In this document: positions 1 to 11,208 of the stretch, one piece after another
Layout: every line of letters begins with the position of its first letter
Position numbering within the stretch: position 1 is the stretch's first letter
Source: Blastocystis hominis
Lineage: Eukaryota; Sar; Bigyra; Opalinata; Blastocystidae
DNA: 64,000 nucleotides
Assembly (NCBI RefSeq): GCF_000151665.1
Contig: NW_013171865.1
Span: 154,001-218,000 of the forward strand
Direction: 5' to 3'
The notes under the pieces: generated by a model
The model's input: the letters and a program-made list of their open reading frames with translations, nothing else
Told to the model about the DNA's origin: nothing
Database searches by the model: none
Translations under genes and position numbers: made by a program

Positions 1-30
1 TTGTACATTACTCTGTTTTTGCAAAATACA

Positions 31-512
31 ATGAAGAGAAAATGTGTCTTTTGTGAACTTAATAAAAATGATGGAAAGAATCGGATTTTGTTTCAGGTAG
101 GTCATTTCTCTTCCTGATCAGCAGAATGAACGTTTTTATATCATACAAGATATTCGGCCATGTGCTAAGCACCACTATTTGGTAATTTCGAAGGAACACA
201 TCCGCGATTGCAACGCATTAACGCATGAAGATTTAGATTTATGTATAACCTGATTTTCATGATAAAGTCTAGTAAACGAGATGGAATTGCTTGGTAACCG
301 CATTTTGGATGAAAATGGGGCTACCGGGAAAAGAATGTAGGGAGTAGTCATTCATTTCCAATCTAGTTTGGGTTTTCATCAACGCCCCTGGCACTCAATC
401 AGTCACCTTCACCTCCATTGCATTGAGCTCCCTTATAAGAATTGCCTAGCGAAGTTTACTCACAGTTTCCCTTTCCTCGTGAGCACTGAGAGAGTTAGAA
501 AATGGATACAAT
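31..512 (+). CDS. HIT-domain (histidine triad) nucleotide-binding protein, HINT3/aprataxin-like
   Basis: Small HIT-family protein, about 131 residues, probably a nucleoside phosphoramidase or nucleotidyl hydrolase. The first exon starts MKRKCVFCEL, the CxFC start typical of HINT-type proteins. The catalytic triad HLHLHCI (pattern H-x-H-x-H-x-x) lies in the last exon after a short FHQRPWHS segment. Three short introns are clear at 97-124 (28 nt), 243-272 (30 nt) and 337-366 (30 nt), and the frame stays open across all joins. There is no genomic stop where the family normally ends. After ...RKWIQ comes a T at 512, then 4 nt, then TGTTTGTC, so the stop is probably UAA made by polyadenylation. 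If not, the frame runs on to a TAG at 713-715, adding about 67 residues unlike the family. Family call is strong; the exact substrate cannot be told. Confidence 0.82.
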
Positions 513-516
513 TCCT

Positions 517-524
517 TGTTTGTC
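517..524 (+). terminator. TGTTTGTT-like polyadenylation element of the HIT gene
   Basis: TGTTTGTC, 7 of 8 matches to the Blastocystis element. It lies 4 nt after the in-frame T at 512, so cleavage after that T would give UAA. Confidence 0.6.
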
Positions 525-716
525 ATACCAAACGATTCGTATTGAGCGATAGTGTTTGCAAAAATAAGAATGAATTGATCACATTTCAATCTTCAGAGAA
601 GCGCGTTGATAAGCAAGAAACCACTGAACAGCTGAGTACTAAAAGACTTCAAATCGCTTATCCTGTGATTAGATCTTTCCTAAGTATTTGCAGAATCGTT
701 GGGATCAGGCTCTAGT

Positions 717-2200
717 ATGTTTTCGATTAACAATCAACCTATTGTAATTGACTCTGGGACTGGGTAGGCGATACATGCCAATTCTAATTGGTTCAGATTT
801 ACAAAAGTCGGCTTTGCTGGAAACGGGGCTCCAACGGCTATTTTCCCGACTGCCATTGCTTACCCTTCACATGTGCTCTTTTGAATTCGCAGTAATCGAA
901 TAGAAGAGAACGACACGGTCCTTCCAGAGTCTGGACGATCTGGACTATTTTGTGGGAGAGCAAGCTTTCGGGAAGACTGACTACATTCCGACGTATCCGA
1001 TCCAGCATGGCATTATTCAAGACTGGAATAGCATGGAACGGATCTATGATTACTCTATTTACCAAGAACTGCGTTGTAATCCTGAGGATCACTACTTTTT
1101 AATAACGGAGCCGTTCAACAACACTCCGGTTTTGGATGGATGGAGCGATAAGTGGTAGGAGAACCGTGAATACACTGCCGAGGTGATGTTCGAGACCTTC
1201 AACGTTCCAGGAATGTACATTGCGACGCAGGCGGTGCTCTGTTTGTACGCAAACGAATTGTCGAAGAAGGATGGAGGCGCTGTAGTGTTTGATAGGGTTG
1301 ATTCGAATCAGATGAACTCGGCTGTTTCGGGCGTGGTGGTGGATGCTGGAGAAGGCGGGACCTCGATTATTCCTGTGGTATGATGTGTGTGGAGATGGTG
1401 AAAGGAAGGCGGAGGGCTATGTGTTGGGAGCTGCGGTGAAGACGCTTCCTCTGGGTGGCCACGATATTTCGGAGTTCATTCTGCGTCGTCTGCGCGAGCG
1501 CAACGAGCCCGTTCCGTCGGAGGACATTCTGGACGCCGTGAAGCAGGTGAAGGAATCGCTGTGCTACTGCTGCGGCAACCTGGTGAAGGAATTCTTTGCG
1601 TTCGACGAAGATCGGAGCAAGTTCAAAACGGTGTCTGGAATCAACGCTCGAACCCAGCAGGTGGTGTCAAAGACGACTACTGAGCGATAGAAATGGACGA
1701 TCGATGTGGGATACGAGCAGTTTTTGGCCCCCGAGCTGTTCTTCAACCCGGAGATTCTGAATCCTGAATATACGACGCCGTTGGCGAACTTGGTGGATCA
1801 AACGATCATGCGCTGTCCGGTGGATGTGCGTCGTCCGCTGTACAGCAACATCGTGGTGGCGGGCGGTTCCACGAAGTTTAAAGGATTTGACAAGCGACTG
1901 AGCCGCGACTTGAAGCGAATCGTGAAGGCTCGGTACGATGCGAACATTTCTGCGGTACGCGCGAAACTGCAGGGAAATCTTGAGATTCAAGGAAAGGAGA
2001 TGGAAGTGGTGGTGAAACCTCCGAAGAAACGGGAGATTGCTTCGTGGATGGGAGGCAGTTATGTGGCTTCGCAAGTAGGCGGAGATGGACGCGTTGAACT
2101 GTAGGATGAGTTTGTAGGAGCGTGTGTGACGAAGGCGGAGTATGAGGAAAAAGGAGCGAAGGTAGCTCGCAAGAATGCTCTCGTGAAAGTGGACTATTAG
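717..2200 (+). CDS. ARP3: Actin-related protein 3 (Arp2/3 complex subunit)
   Basis: Arp3, one of the two actin-like subunits of the Arp2/3 complex that nucleates branched actin filaments. About 430 residues, the usual length. The actin nucleotide-binding start reads [15 protein letters not shown] once the first intron (764-796, 33 nt) is removed. Later segments typical of Arp3 are [29 protein letters not shown] and the GGSTKFKGF phosphate loop. Six introns of 30-33 nt restore a single frame. The start is the ATG immediately before [12 protein letters not shown]. The end is doubly marked: a genomic TAG at 2198-2200, and an in-frame TA at 2195-2196 followed by 4 nt and TGTTTGCA, so cleavage there would also give UAA. 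Only 87 nt separate it from the next gene on the same strand. Assigned to Arp3 rather than actin or Arp2 by the RPLYSNI region and C-terminal pattern. Confidence 0.93.
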
Positions 2201-2208
2201 TGTTTGCA
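2201..2208 (+). terminator. TGTTTGTT-like polyadenylation element of Arp3
   Basis: TGTTTGCA (6 of 8 matches) directly after the genomic TAG and 4 nt after an in-frame TA. Confidence 0.45.
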
Positions 2209-2287
2209 TGTTTCTTTAATTAAAAATCATGTAAAATACCAAATGCCATAGCAAATCAATGTTCTATTGTTGTGTGTCAATTTAAAA

Positions 2288-5200
2288 ATGAGTTTCTTTC
2301 AACGATTGGTGTATGATGGGGGTTTATTTGACATCCTTGGTGAACTAAAGAGCGATTTACCAGGTGAACAGTCAGTTGATTTTTCTGGGGAGATATCCTA
2401 CAAATATGTTCCATATCAGTTTAAAATACGCAAAGAAATACTTCTCATGGAAGGAAAAATGGTATATAGCGTCGATGATGAATCACTTCCTATCACTGTT
2501 GTTTTTTCCATGACAAACGGAGTCTTGGATGGAAGTTGCTCAATTCGATACAAGGGCGACATTATTGTAAATGGAAATTGGGTTAAGGGCAGGCGAGAGG
2601 GAATTCTGACCTATTATTATAATCATATTTCTTATTACCATGGAGAATTCAAGAATGGATTACCAAACGGCCCTTTGGGGGTTCTCGTTTCATCCAATGT
2701 GCTTCGCAGTAGAACTTTTGTAAATGGTCATATATCTGAACAAGAAACTGCACAGTCTATGAACTATAGGATCACGACGTATTATAACTATGAGCAACTG
2801 ATCTACATGAAGAAGATAGACTATATGCCCTCATCCACAAGCTGGGACATCGAGTATACTTCTTATGGATTGCCTATCTTGCTTAACAGGAGATTCTCGG
2901 ACAGAGGATCATACTTAGTAAAACGATTTTACTTGAAAGATAGAACCAATTATATGGTAGTTACAAACGAGAAGAATGCATTGATTTATCGTGGCGAATA
3001 TTCTTTCTTCCCTCCGTGTTGGTTCTTATTCAATGGCAATGGCCAGCTATACTCGAAGAATCGGATTATGTATCGTGGGTCGTTTAAGAATGGGTACCGA
3101 CATGGAAGTGGTTGCCTTTACTACTCAAATGGAGCTTTGAAATATAATGGAAACTGGGTGGATGACCTTCCTGAAGGATCTGGAATGCTCTATAGAGATG
3201 ATGGGTCGGTATGGGGCGAGATTACGTGCCGTCGAGGAACATTTACGGCAGGAATGAAAATGCGCTCCATTTTTACGTTCTTACCAAGCCATGGTCTTAC
3301 AGAGTTTTTTAATACAAAGGAAGATCCAGATCCATTTGATAGTTCGGAGAGTTGGACATTTGACCCTCAATTCATTCGTATTCCGTCTTTGAATCGTATT
3401 TTGCAGGATGGGGAAACCTCTCCAATTCTGCGATACAACTTGGAAAGACAAACTTTGATTGATAAATATAAGAGTTGGCTACTGCTAGACGCAAATGAGG
3501 TCATTTCTGGAATTCGGTCGCTCTCGATTCGTAATATCGCTCTCAGTACGGATATTGATTACTCCTTGTTTTGTAATCTTGAGGACTTGAGGATCGGAGA
3601 TGATACATTTGCATGCCTATCCAATTTAGTCCTATCAGAATTGCTATTCTTGAAACATGTCACGATTGGGGATAATTGCTTTAATGGAGAAATGAAGGGA
3701 AAGTTGGTATTTCAAAATTTGCCCAATCTTCAAACCATTTCGATTGGAATGAGCTTTACCAATGCCAAACAATTTACGATCGATTGTGTGTTTTTTGTTC
3801 TCTTTTGATTTGTAGGCTGCTATAATCTGGTTTCACTCACGCTCAAAGGAGGAACTAAAAAAACCTTTGTGAACACAAATAGTTTTACGCTGTCCAACGT
3901 CTCGCTGCTTTCTACTGTTTCGCTGGGTGATCACTTATTTCCCAATCTTGACTCGTTTTTCATCAATAATTGTCCACTCTGTCTTCGTGTTTCAATCGGC
4001 GTTTTATCCTGTAACGTAGCGATCGTGTCTGCCACATTGAGCAACCTGGAGAATTTGAGGGAACTCTCAATAGGGATCAGTTCATTCCAAAAGATGTCGT
4101 CACTGACGTTAGAGAACGTCCCGAAACTGGAGGCGAGTGGATTGAAGTTCAATGATGCTCTATTGGCGAATAACAATCTGAAACTCTATCTTGATGTAAC
4201 TTCCGATTTGGCCAAGGAACTCGTTTCTAAAAACTCCAAGATTAAGCTGTCAGTTCGCTCGATAGATCAAATCGTAAACGCTTCCTCGCCGATCTATGTG
4301 AATTCGTTGGAATGGGGGGAAGAATTCAAAAGTGAATTCTTTAACCAAGTATCCTGGAATTGTCTTCTCTATCTTCAATCGTTGGTGATTCATAATTCTG
4401 CTTGTAATACAGTCACTTCATTCCGGTTAAGTGAAATGAAGTATCTGAAATATATTACGGTTGGTCGGTCTGCATTTGTCGCTAAAAATGCAAAGGAATT
4501 TTATCTTTCGAAGCTTCCTTCCTTGCAGAAGGTTCAAATCGATTATAGTTCCTTTTCTTCTTTCGCCTCTGTGGTGATCAAAGGTTGGCTGTTTCTGTGA
4601 TGGCTTGACTGTAGATTTGCCTGAATTGAATGAATTAACCATTGGAACGCAAAGCTTCTCAAATTCAAAATCACTCGAAATGTCTTCTTTGCCAAAGCTT
4701 AAAAAACTCACCTTCCCCTCCTATTCATTCCAGTTTGCAACTTGCTTGTTGAACTTACAGTCTCTGACGAGTCTTCAATTTGGATTGAATAATTTTACCA
4801 CTTCCTTGGCTTGGAAGAATATCACAGTTCCAGCCTTGCAAAACCTTTCTTTTGGTGTAGGTTCATGGCAACACGGGAATGATTTTACCCTGTCGAGTAC
4901 GTCTTTTTAGATTTTTTGTGATTTAGATCATTCTAATCTGCAGTCGATTAAGTTTGAAGGGATGAATTTCAGTTTGCCCAATGGAAAATTGGTATTGAAC
5001 AACAACAGCTCGCTTTCTTCAGTGAATATTGCGACGAGCTCATTCATTCTTTCGACGATTACGATTTCGAGTATTTGCTTTGCTCTTTCTTTACCGCAGA
5101 TTGCTCCAAGCTCTCCAAAGTGGAGATCTCCAATGTGTCTGGCACAAAACAAACCCTTCCTGCCATTGATTCAATATTGACTCCCACTGCGTTGAGTTTT

Positions 5201-8200
5201 TCAAATCTGAAGTCGCTAAAGACAATGAATATCTCTCCCTATAGCTGCATTCAGTTTGATAGTTTCCAATTGCAGAATCTGAGTCAGCTCGAGGTACTGA
5301 AGATCCAATACGGATGTTTCACGAAGACGCAGAACGTGGCGATCGAAAAGCTTCCGTCGCTTACGACGTTGGAAATTGGATCATCTTGCTTTGATTCAGT
5401 CAAAACGTTCGAACTTGCGAATCTATCAAAGCTGACTACGATTCAAATCGGCCCCAATTGTTTTTCGAATACGCAACGTTTCTCTCTAACGAATCTTGCA
5501 AACTTAACGAGGCTGACAATTGGAAATTGCTGCTTCGTTCATACACAAGAAATCAGTTTGAGTAATTTGCCAATGCTGGATTCTTGGGAAATTAGAGCGG
5601 ATTGTTTTACAGACCTGAAGAATTTCACTCTTTCCAACCTTTCAAAATTGCAGTACCTTCTGCTGGGGGCTGGGAGCTTCGCCAATGCCGAAAACGTTAC
5701 ATTCTCAAATTGTTCCGCAGTCACTTCCATTTGGATCGAACCGAATTGTTTTAAGAATGCCACAAGTCTTCAAATGACCAGGCTGCCAAATCTGAAGGAG
5801 TTGACTTTCTGCAATGACTCTTTCCCGATGGTTCAGAATTTGGAAATTGCGAATCATATAAGTTTGAATAAGATTTCGATTGGCGCCAATTCTTTTGCTC
5901 ATGCGAAGGATGTTTCGATCTCAGTTCTTGTGAAATTGAACTCTTTAGAGATTGGAGAAAATTGCTTTAGCAGTGCAGAAAATGTTACTCTTTTGAATAT
6001 TCCGGGTTTGAAAGTACTGGACATTTCGAAGGGATGCTTTCGAAATACTCAAAATTTCCAACTGACAGGCCTCACGTCTCTTGAAACGATTCACATTTCT
6101 TCGGAATGCTTTAAGAATATGAAGAATATGAAAATCTCTAGCCTTAAGAAGTTATCCAAACTGCAAATTGAATCCGACTCGTTCACAAGCACAGAAGTTT
6201 TCGAACTATCTCAACTGCAAGCACTCACATCGATAGTTATTGGCTCCCATTCATTCTCAAATTTGGCAAGTCTCCGAATTTGCGGCTTTATGAAACTGAG
6301 CACAATATCAATCAATGAGAATTGCTTCACAAATACGCAAAGTCTTGAACTTTTGAATTTGCCTCTCTTGGATTCGCTTTCAATTAATTCTGGGAGCTTT
6401 TGCAATGCTCAAAAGATTCAGATTTCATCTTGTGATCATTGTAGAACGTTGTCATTCGGCAATAACTGCTTTTCAAGTCTCCAATCTCTTCAATTGTCTA
6501 AACTGCCATCCTTCACAACTCTCATCATTGGAGAAAGCTGCTTTAACAATGTGGAGACATTCCAACTTTCGAGTGATCCCTCATTGAAAAGCATAAAGAT
6601 AGGAAAGGGCAGCCTGAATAAGATAAAGACAGTACAGTTCTGCAATCTGGCGGAGTTGAAGGAGTTGGATATCGCAGAGAACTGCTTCCAACAGGCTCAG
6701 GACTTTTGTCTGCACACACTGAATTCTCTGGAATCATTCAATCTCAATAAGAACTTCCTTACCAACACGAAATCTGTCTTGCTGACGAAACTGGTATCGC
6801 TCCATGAGTTGAAGATCGAAGCCGAGTTCTCAACCAATGTAACTAGCTTTCAGCTCATTGATCTTCAAAACATAAAAAATCTCGTGATTGGTCCCAAGTG
6901 CTTCCCATCCCTCAAGACTTTTTCTCTCTCTGGGCTGCCTCTTCTCGCAACGATCGAAATCCAATCCAAGTCCTTCGCAAACCTTCATTCTTTCAAGCTT
7001 GACAATCTCCCGCAACTGAAGACAATCAAAATCGCGAGTGGTTGTTTCGCAAACACGGAGGATCTTTTCCTGTTATTCTTGACTTCCATCGAAACGATCC
7101 AGATCGACTCGAATTGCTTTCCGAAAACGTCTTTTGTCTCCCTCAGCAATCTCACCCCCATGAAATCATTCATTATTGGGTCGGACTGCTTCGTTACGGG
7201 TTCTGGAACGTTTAATGCGACGATCGTAAACGCAGTCAAGCTTTCTGTGGGTAAAAATAGTTGCACATCGTTCGAACGAATCACAACGACAAGTAGGTTT
7301 AGACTTCTTTCTTTTTTGAATAGAATCATTTTTGAATACTTCCGTTTCGATTGAGAAGTCATCATTTACGAATGTGAAAAAAATGGAAGGCGAATCTGCT
7401 TTGATAGACGCTATTTACATGCTGCTTCCTGCGTTAGAATTCAATATGACTGTGAATTCTAACACGCCCACACTCCCAGTGATGAAAAAGTACTGCGTGC
7501 GTATCCACATCCAATCGAATTGCGGATCAAAAAGCTCGGACTTCTCCTTTACTTTGGACGGATTCCCCAAACTGAAATCGTTTTCGGTTGAGAGCAACAG
7601 CCTGAAGCAGTGTGCCTCGCTTATCATCCGGGACAGTCCTCTTTTGAAATCAGTTAAAGTCGATTCGAATTGCTTTATGAAGGCGGGAAGTAGTCTTGGC
7701 GCCTTGGAAATCACAGCATGTCCCGCATTGGCTATTATTTCGATCGGCGAGAATAGTTTTAATCACGCTACCAATGTCATTCTTCACACCCTTCCGTCGC
7801 TCGTGTTCTTCGAATTCTATGCGAGCAACTTCGTCGACGCCTCGTACTTTTCGCTCTGGCAACTGGATCGCTTCGAAACGTTAGTCATTCCGCCGAACTC
7901 CATGAAGGCAATCCGGACCATTCAGTTGATTTCGCTCCCTGTGCTTCGCAAGATCATTCTGGGAAAAAACTGCTGGATCGGATCGAAGAAGCAAAGCGAA
8001 ATGACTTGTAAAGGTAGGCGTGGGTTTGGGTTGGTTAGCAGATTGCCCCAAACTCGAAACGATCGATTTTGGCGAGGTCGACAGCACGACGTTGAGCGTA
8101 TTCAGCTGGTTAGATTTCCAAAGTAAGCGTGGACCCACTCCTTCATCGAAGATACGCCATTATTGAAACTTCAACCCGTTGATTTGATGCGAACGTCGCT

Positions 8201-9160
8201 TTTCCAAAACGTAAAAACGAAGAATCTCAAAGGTCGTGGCGTTCTCGTTGACTGAATCGTAGAATGCGGAGAATTGCCCAACCTCTTCCTCGCCAGAACG
8301 CAGCTAGCAGGCAATCGACCCATCGAACTTCCCTTCACGCAGCTGGGCGATTTGGAAGCGTTTATTCTCGCGCCTAACACGTACAACAATGGGAACAACA
8401 CGGTGTTGTCCATAACAGGAAAGCCTCGTTTGAGAATGCTGGTTTTGGGGGAGAATTGCGGCGGATACACGATGTCATTCGTCATAGCGGAATGCCCGCA
8501 TCTCGAAAAAGTGCTCATTCGAAAGAACTCGTTCGGGTTTTCTCTTGTAAACGCAAACCAAATGATGAAGGTGCGCGTTTCAAACTGTCGAAGCCTCAAA
8601 CAGCTGATCATCGAAGAGGGATCGTTCGCGAATTACTCCAAATTGGAGCTGCAAGGCCTCCCCAAACTGCAAGAATTGATTATTGGCACGCTCAACAAAA
8701 CGAAGAAATCGAAGAACTTCTCGCGTGTGGACACATTCGAGCTGGTGAATCTCCCGGCACTGCGCAGTGCGCTGTTAGGAACGTATTCATTCGCCAATTC
8801 GCGGCGTGCTATTTTTTCACGTTTGTGCGAAGGATTGAATTGATGCGAAGAATTACCCTGTTTGACGCAGCTCGTGTTCGGAAAGAACTCCTTCTTGATG
8901 GATCACAGCAACGCGATGCCCATCTCCACTGCCGAACGGCCGAGATATCGAAACGCGGTCGAGTTTGAGCGTAGGTTTGAAGGCGAACAATGACAGAAGG
9001 CCTTCCATTGTTGAAGAGTATTGTGTTATTGGACAATACCAACTCGTTTTATTATTGTGGGAAAGTTCGAGTGGTCGGTTCGGCGATAAGTTCCATTAAA
9101 ACAACGTATTCCGGTCCGTTTAGTCTCGTTTCTCTGCATCATCACGACAGTACGGTTTGA
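2288..9160 (+). CDS. Giant MORN-repeat plus BspA-like leucine-rich-repeat protein
   Basis: About 2,190 residues after removal of ten short introns (for example 3786-3815 and 4584-4614). The N-terminal 350 or so residues carry MORN-like units (YKGDIIVNGNWVKG, YHGEFKNGLPNGPLG, YRGSFKNGYRHGSG). The rest is a very long run of BspA/TpLRR-type repeats of about 23 residues with the consensus LPxLxxIxIGxxCFxNxxxFxLSN. No signal peptide or membrane segment is seen, so an intracellular or non-classically secreted scaffold is likely; function unknown. All ten introns are in phase 1 and nearly all sit just before the LPxL start of a repeat. The start ATG at 2288 is preferred over upstream non-ATG codons. 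The frame ends in a genomic TGA (9158-9160). MORN repeats often bind membrane lipids and BspA LRRs often act in adhesion; which applies here is not known. Confidence 0.85.
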
Positions 9161-9598
9161 GTCGAGTTTCGAACGTAGATAAGTGTTGTTTCTGCAACGC
9201 TCTTCGTGAGCGGGTAAATTACTTGATTGTCGATATGGATAATCGGTCGTAAGTATATCATTAGTTTCACACTCTTAAACAAATATTCTATTCTGTGTGC
9301 ATCTTTTGTTTGGTTCGATAAGCAATCTCATCGTACTTAGTGAAGCTTGAATGGTTTGAAAAGAACCCCAATTGTGCACTATCTACTCCCGATTAATTCA
9401 GATTGAGTAATCATTATGAAAAAAGCACATAAAAACAATTTCCAGAGTTAGACGAGGAATCTTTGCCTCCATCACTCTATTCTCTAGAAATCTTTTAGTT
9501 TAGGCAAATCATGGACGGTTCCTATCCCATCCTATTTTTCAATTCATTTCACAAGCAGTTTCGCCATCCAACTCCACCCTTCCAAACTACCCAAATGC
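9161..9598. other. Intergenic, convergent gene ends
   Basis: Between the 3' ends of the giant LRR gene and the UFD1-like gene. AT-rich, with no convincing coding segment and no RNA gene recognised. Confidence 0.5.
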
Positions 9599-9606
9599 AA
9601 CAAACA
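9599..9606 (-). terminator. TGTTTGTT polyadenylation element of the UFD1-like gene
   Basis: A perfect TGTTTGTT on the minus strand. It lies 4 nt downstream of an in-frame T (9611), which would become UAA after poly(A) addition. Confidence 0.65.
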
Positions 9607-9610
9607 TCAC

Positions 9611-11208
9611 AATGATTCAATCTCTTAAACAACGACCACAACGTCATATTCTTCCTCACCGTCTTCAATCTATCATTCGCTGTCACATCCGGCGGTGGCG
9701 GCGGAATCCTACCCATCATCTCCCGACTTCTCCCCTACATCGTCGCGTTCTCCACCACCCACCGTTTACACCGCTCCTGCGGCACAATCGGCCAATAATA
9801 CAGCGCGGCATGCCTAGTCTCCTCCTCCATCTGCTCGGCACTTTTCTCCTTTCCCTTTTCCCCGATTTCCACCTCCGTTTCCCCTTTTCTCTCCGCCCCA
9901 TCGCCTGGACACTCCCCTCTCTTCTCTCCAGGCAGATCGCTGAGCTCTTCAGTGGGCAGATCGCTGAGCTCTTCGGTGGGCAGATCGCTTCTCTCGGCTT
10001 TTCTTCGCTCTTCTCGCCGCTTTCTTCGCTCCTCCGCTTCTTTCTGCATTTCTCGCTCCACGATCTCTTTCTCTCACTCCTCTTCCGCTCCTCTACCCAT
10101 GATATCGAAGTCCTCCTCCTCCAGTTCGCTCGGCTTCTCCAAGAACTCGCCCAGCTCCACACCCGTCTATTTCGAATTCGATTCGAACTCTTCGTCTACT
10201 TTCTGGACGCCGTTGCGAAGATCCGACCGCGCTCTCAACCCTTTCCGTTCGGACAGCGAGCAAATGCATTCCGCTTTCAAGCAAAAGCAGTTCATGCAGT
10301 AGCGTTCCTGCAGCGTTTCCAAGGCAAGACGACGCGATTCCTCTTCGATCTCCTTGCTTTCCTTCTTCGAATTCGGCTTCATTTCGCTGCATCGACAGTC
10401 CTGCAGCAAGCGGTAGCACGAATGGCACAAACCTTCCAGTAATTGGGCGCCGCACTGCTGAAACTCGCTTCTATTCGTTAGAAAACCCGATCAACACAAC
10501 GCCTCGTCCAGTTTCTTCGACTCTGTCATCGTGTCAACGACGGGCTTTCGCTGCGATTGATTTAAAAAGAAGAACATACGTAAATCTGGTTGCTCACCAG
10601 AATTTGCATCTTGTCGTTTGTGCGAACCTTGAGATCGGGAGTTAGCAGTCGAATGATAACAGAAAACTTCTGACCATCCAAGTTGAGAGTAATTCTAGAG
10701 TTATTCGACAGAGTAGTATAGGAACTGAGTGCGTCGCGGATTGCCTGTACATAAGTATAAGAAAAGAGTTCTAAATACCTTCATTTCAATAAGCGTTGAA
10801 TACGAAGCAAAGATCTCGTCTGTTGGCTGAATAACGAGAGACTCTCCCTAGGAATAGTAAAAATATCAAAAAGAAAACCTTCTTAATCATAAAATTATCA
10901 TAAGTAAACTTAACTTCACAATGATCAGGAATGTTTAAATAATTCATCATCCACTAGTATAATAAACCATACCCTCAATTCTGTACCGTAGGCATGTAGC
11001 AATCATGTTCGCCTGCAGTCCATTCCTTTACACAGCAATATGTCCAGTTCTTTGTAGTTTCTGACGTCACTCTAAATACATAGAAGCCGAACACATTTGG
11101 CAGTTTAGGCCTCAAATGAGGAGGGAGTATCACATTGTCTGATCCCTCGCTCTTTGGTGATATTTTCCCTATTCGGTTGCAAATCAGAGGATAGTCAAAC
11201 AATTCCAT
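9611..11208 (-). CDS. UFD1: UFD1-like ubiquitin-fusion-degradation protein with Cys-rich C-terminal extension
   Basis: UFD1 with Npl4 is the ubiquitin-binding cofactor of the p97/Cdc48 segregase. The N-terminal half matches the UFD1 double-psi barrel: VILPPHLRPKLPN, then a CCVKEWTAGEHDCYMPTWMM region corresponding to the family's GVLEF...GICYLPHWMM, and ITLNLDGQKFSVIIRLL. Introns after exon 1 are 31, 31, 34 and 29 nt. The C-terminal half is unusual: two zinc-ribbon-like Cys clusters (CHSCYRLLQDCRC and YCMNCFCLKAECIC), then a charged coiled coil with SDLPTEE repeats and a Pro-rich tail (RIPPPPPDV). The join between the Cys-rich exon and the acidic exon is unresolved; a 40-nt intron would fit. 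No genomic stop is found at the end; a poly(A)-made UAA at 9611 is the best reading. UFD1 identity is firm for the N-terminal half; the role of the tail is unknown. Confidence 0.8.

Noticed and set aside
9612-10442. 276-codon plus-strand frame rich in Leu, Phe and Arg
   Set aside because: Antisense of the acidic coiled-coil and Cys-rich exons of the UFD1-like gene.
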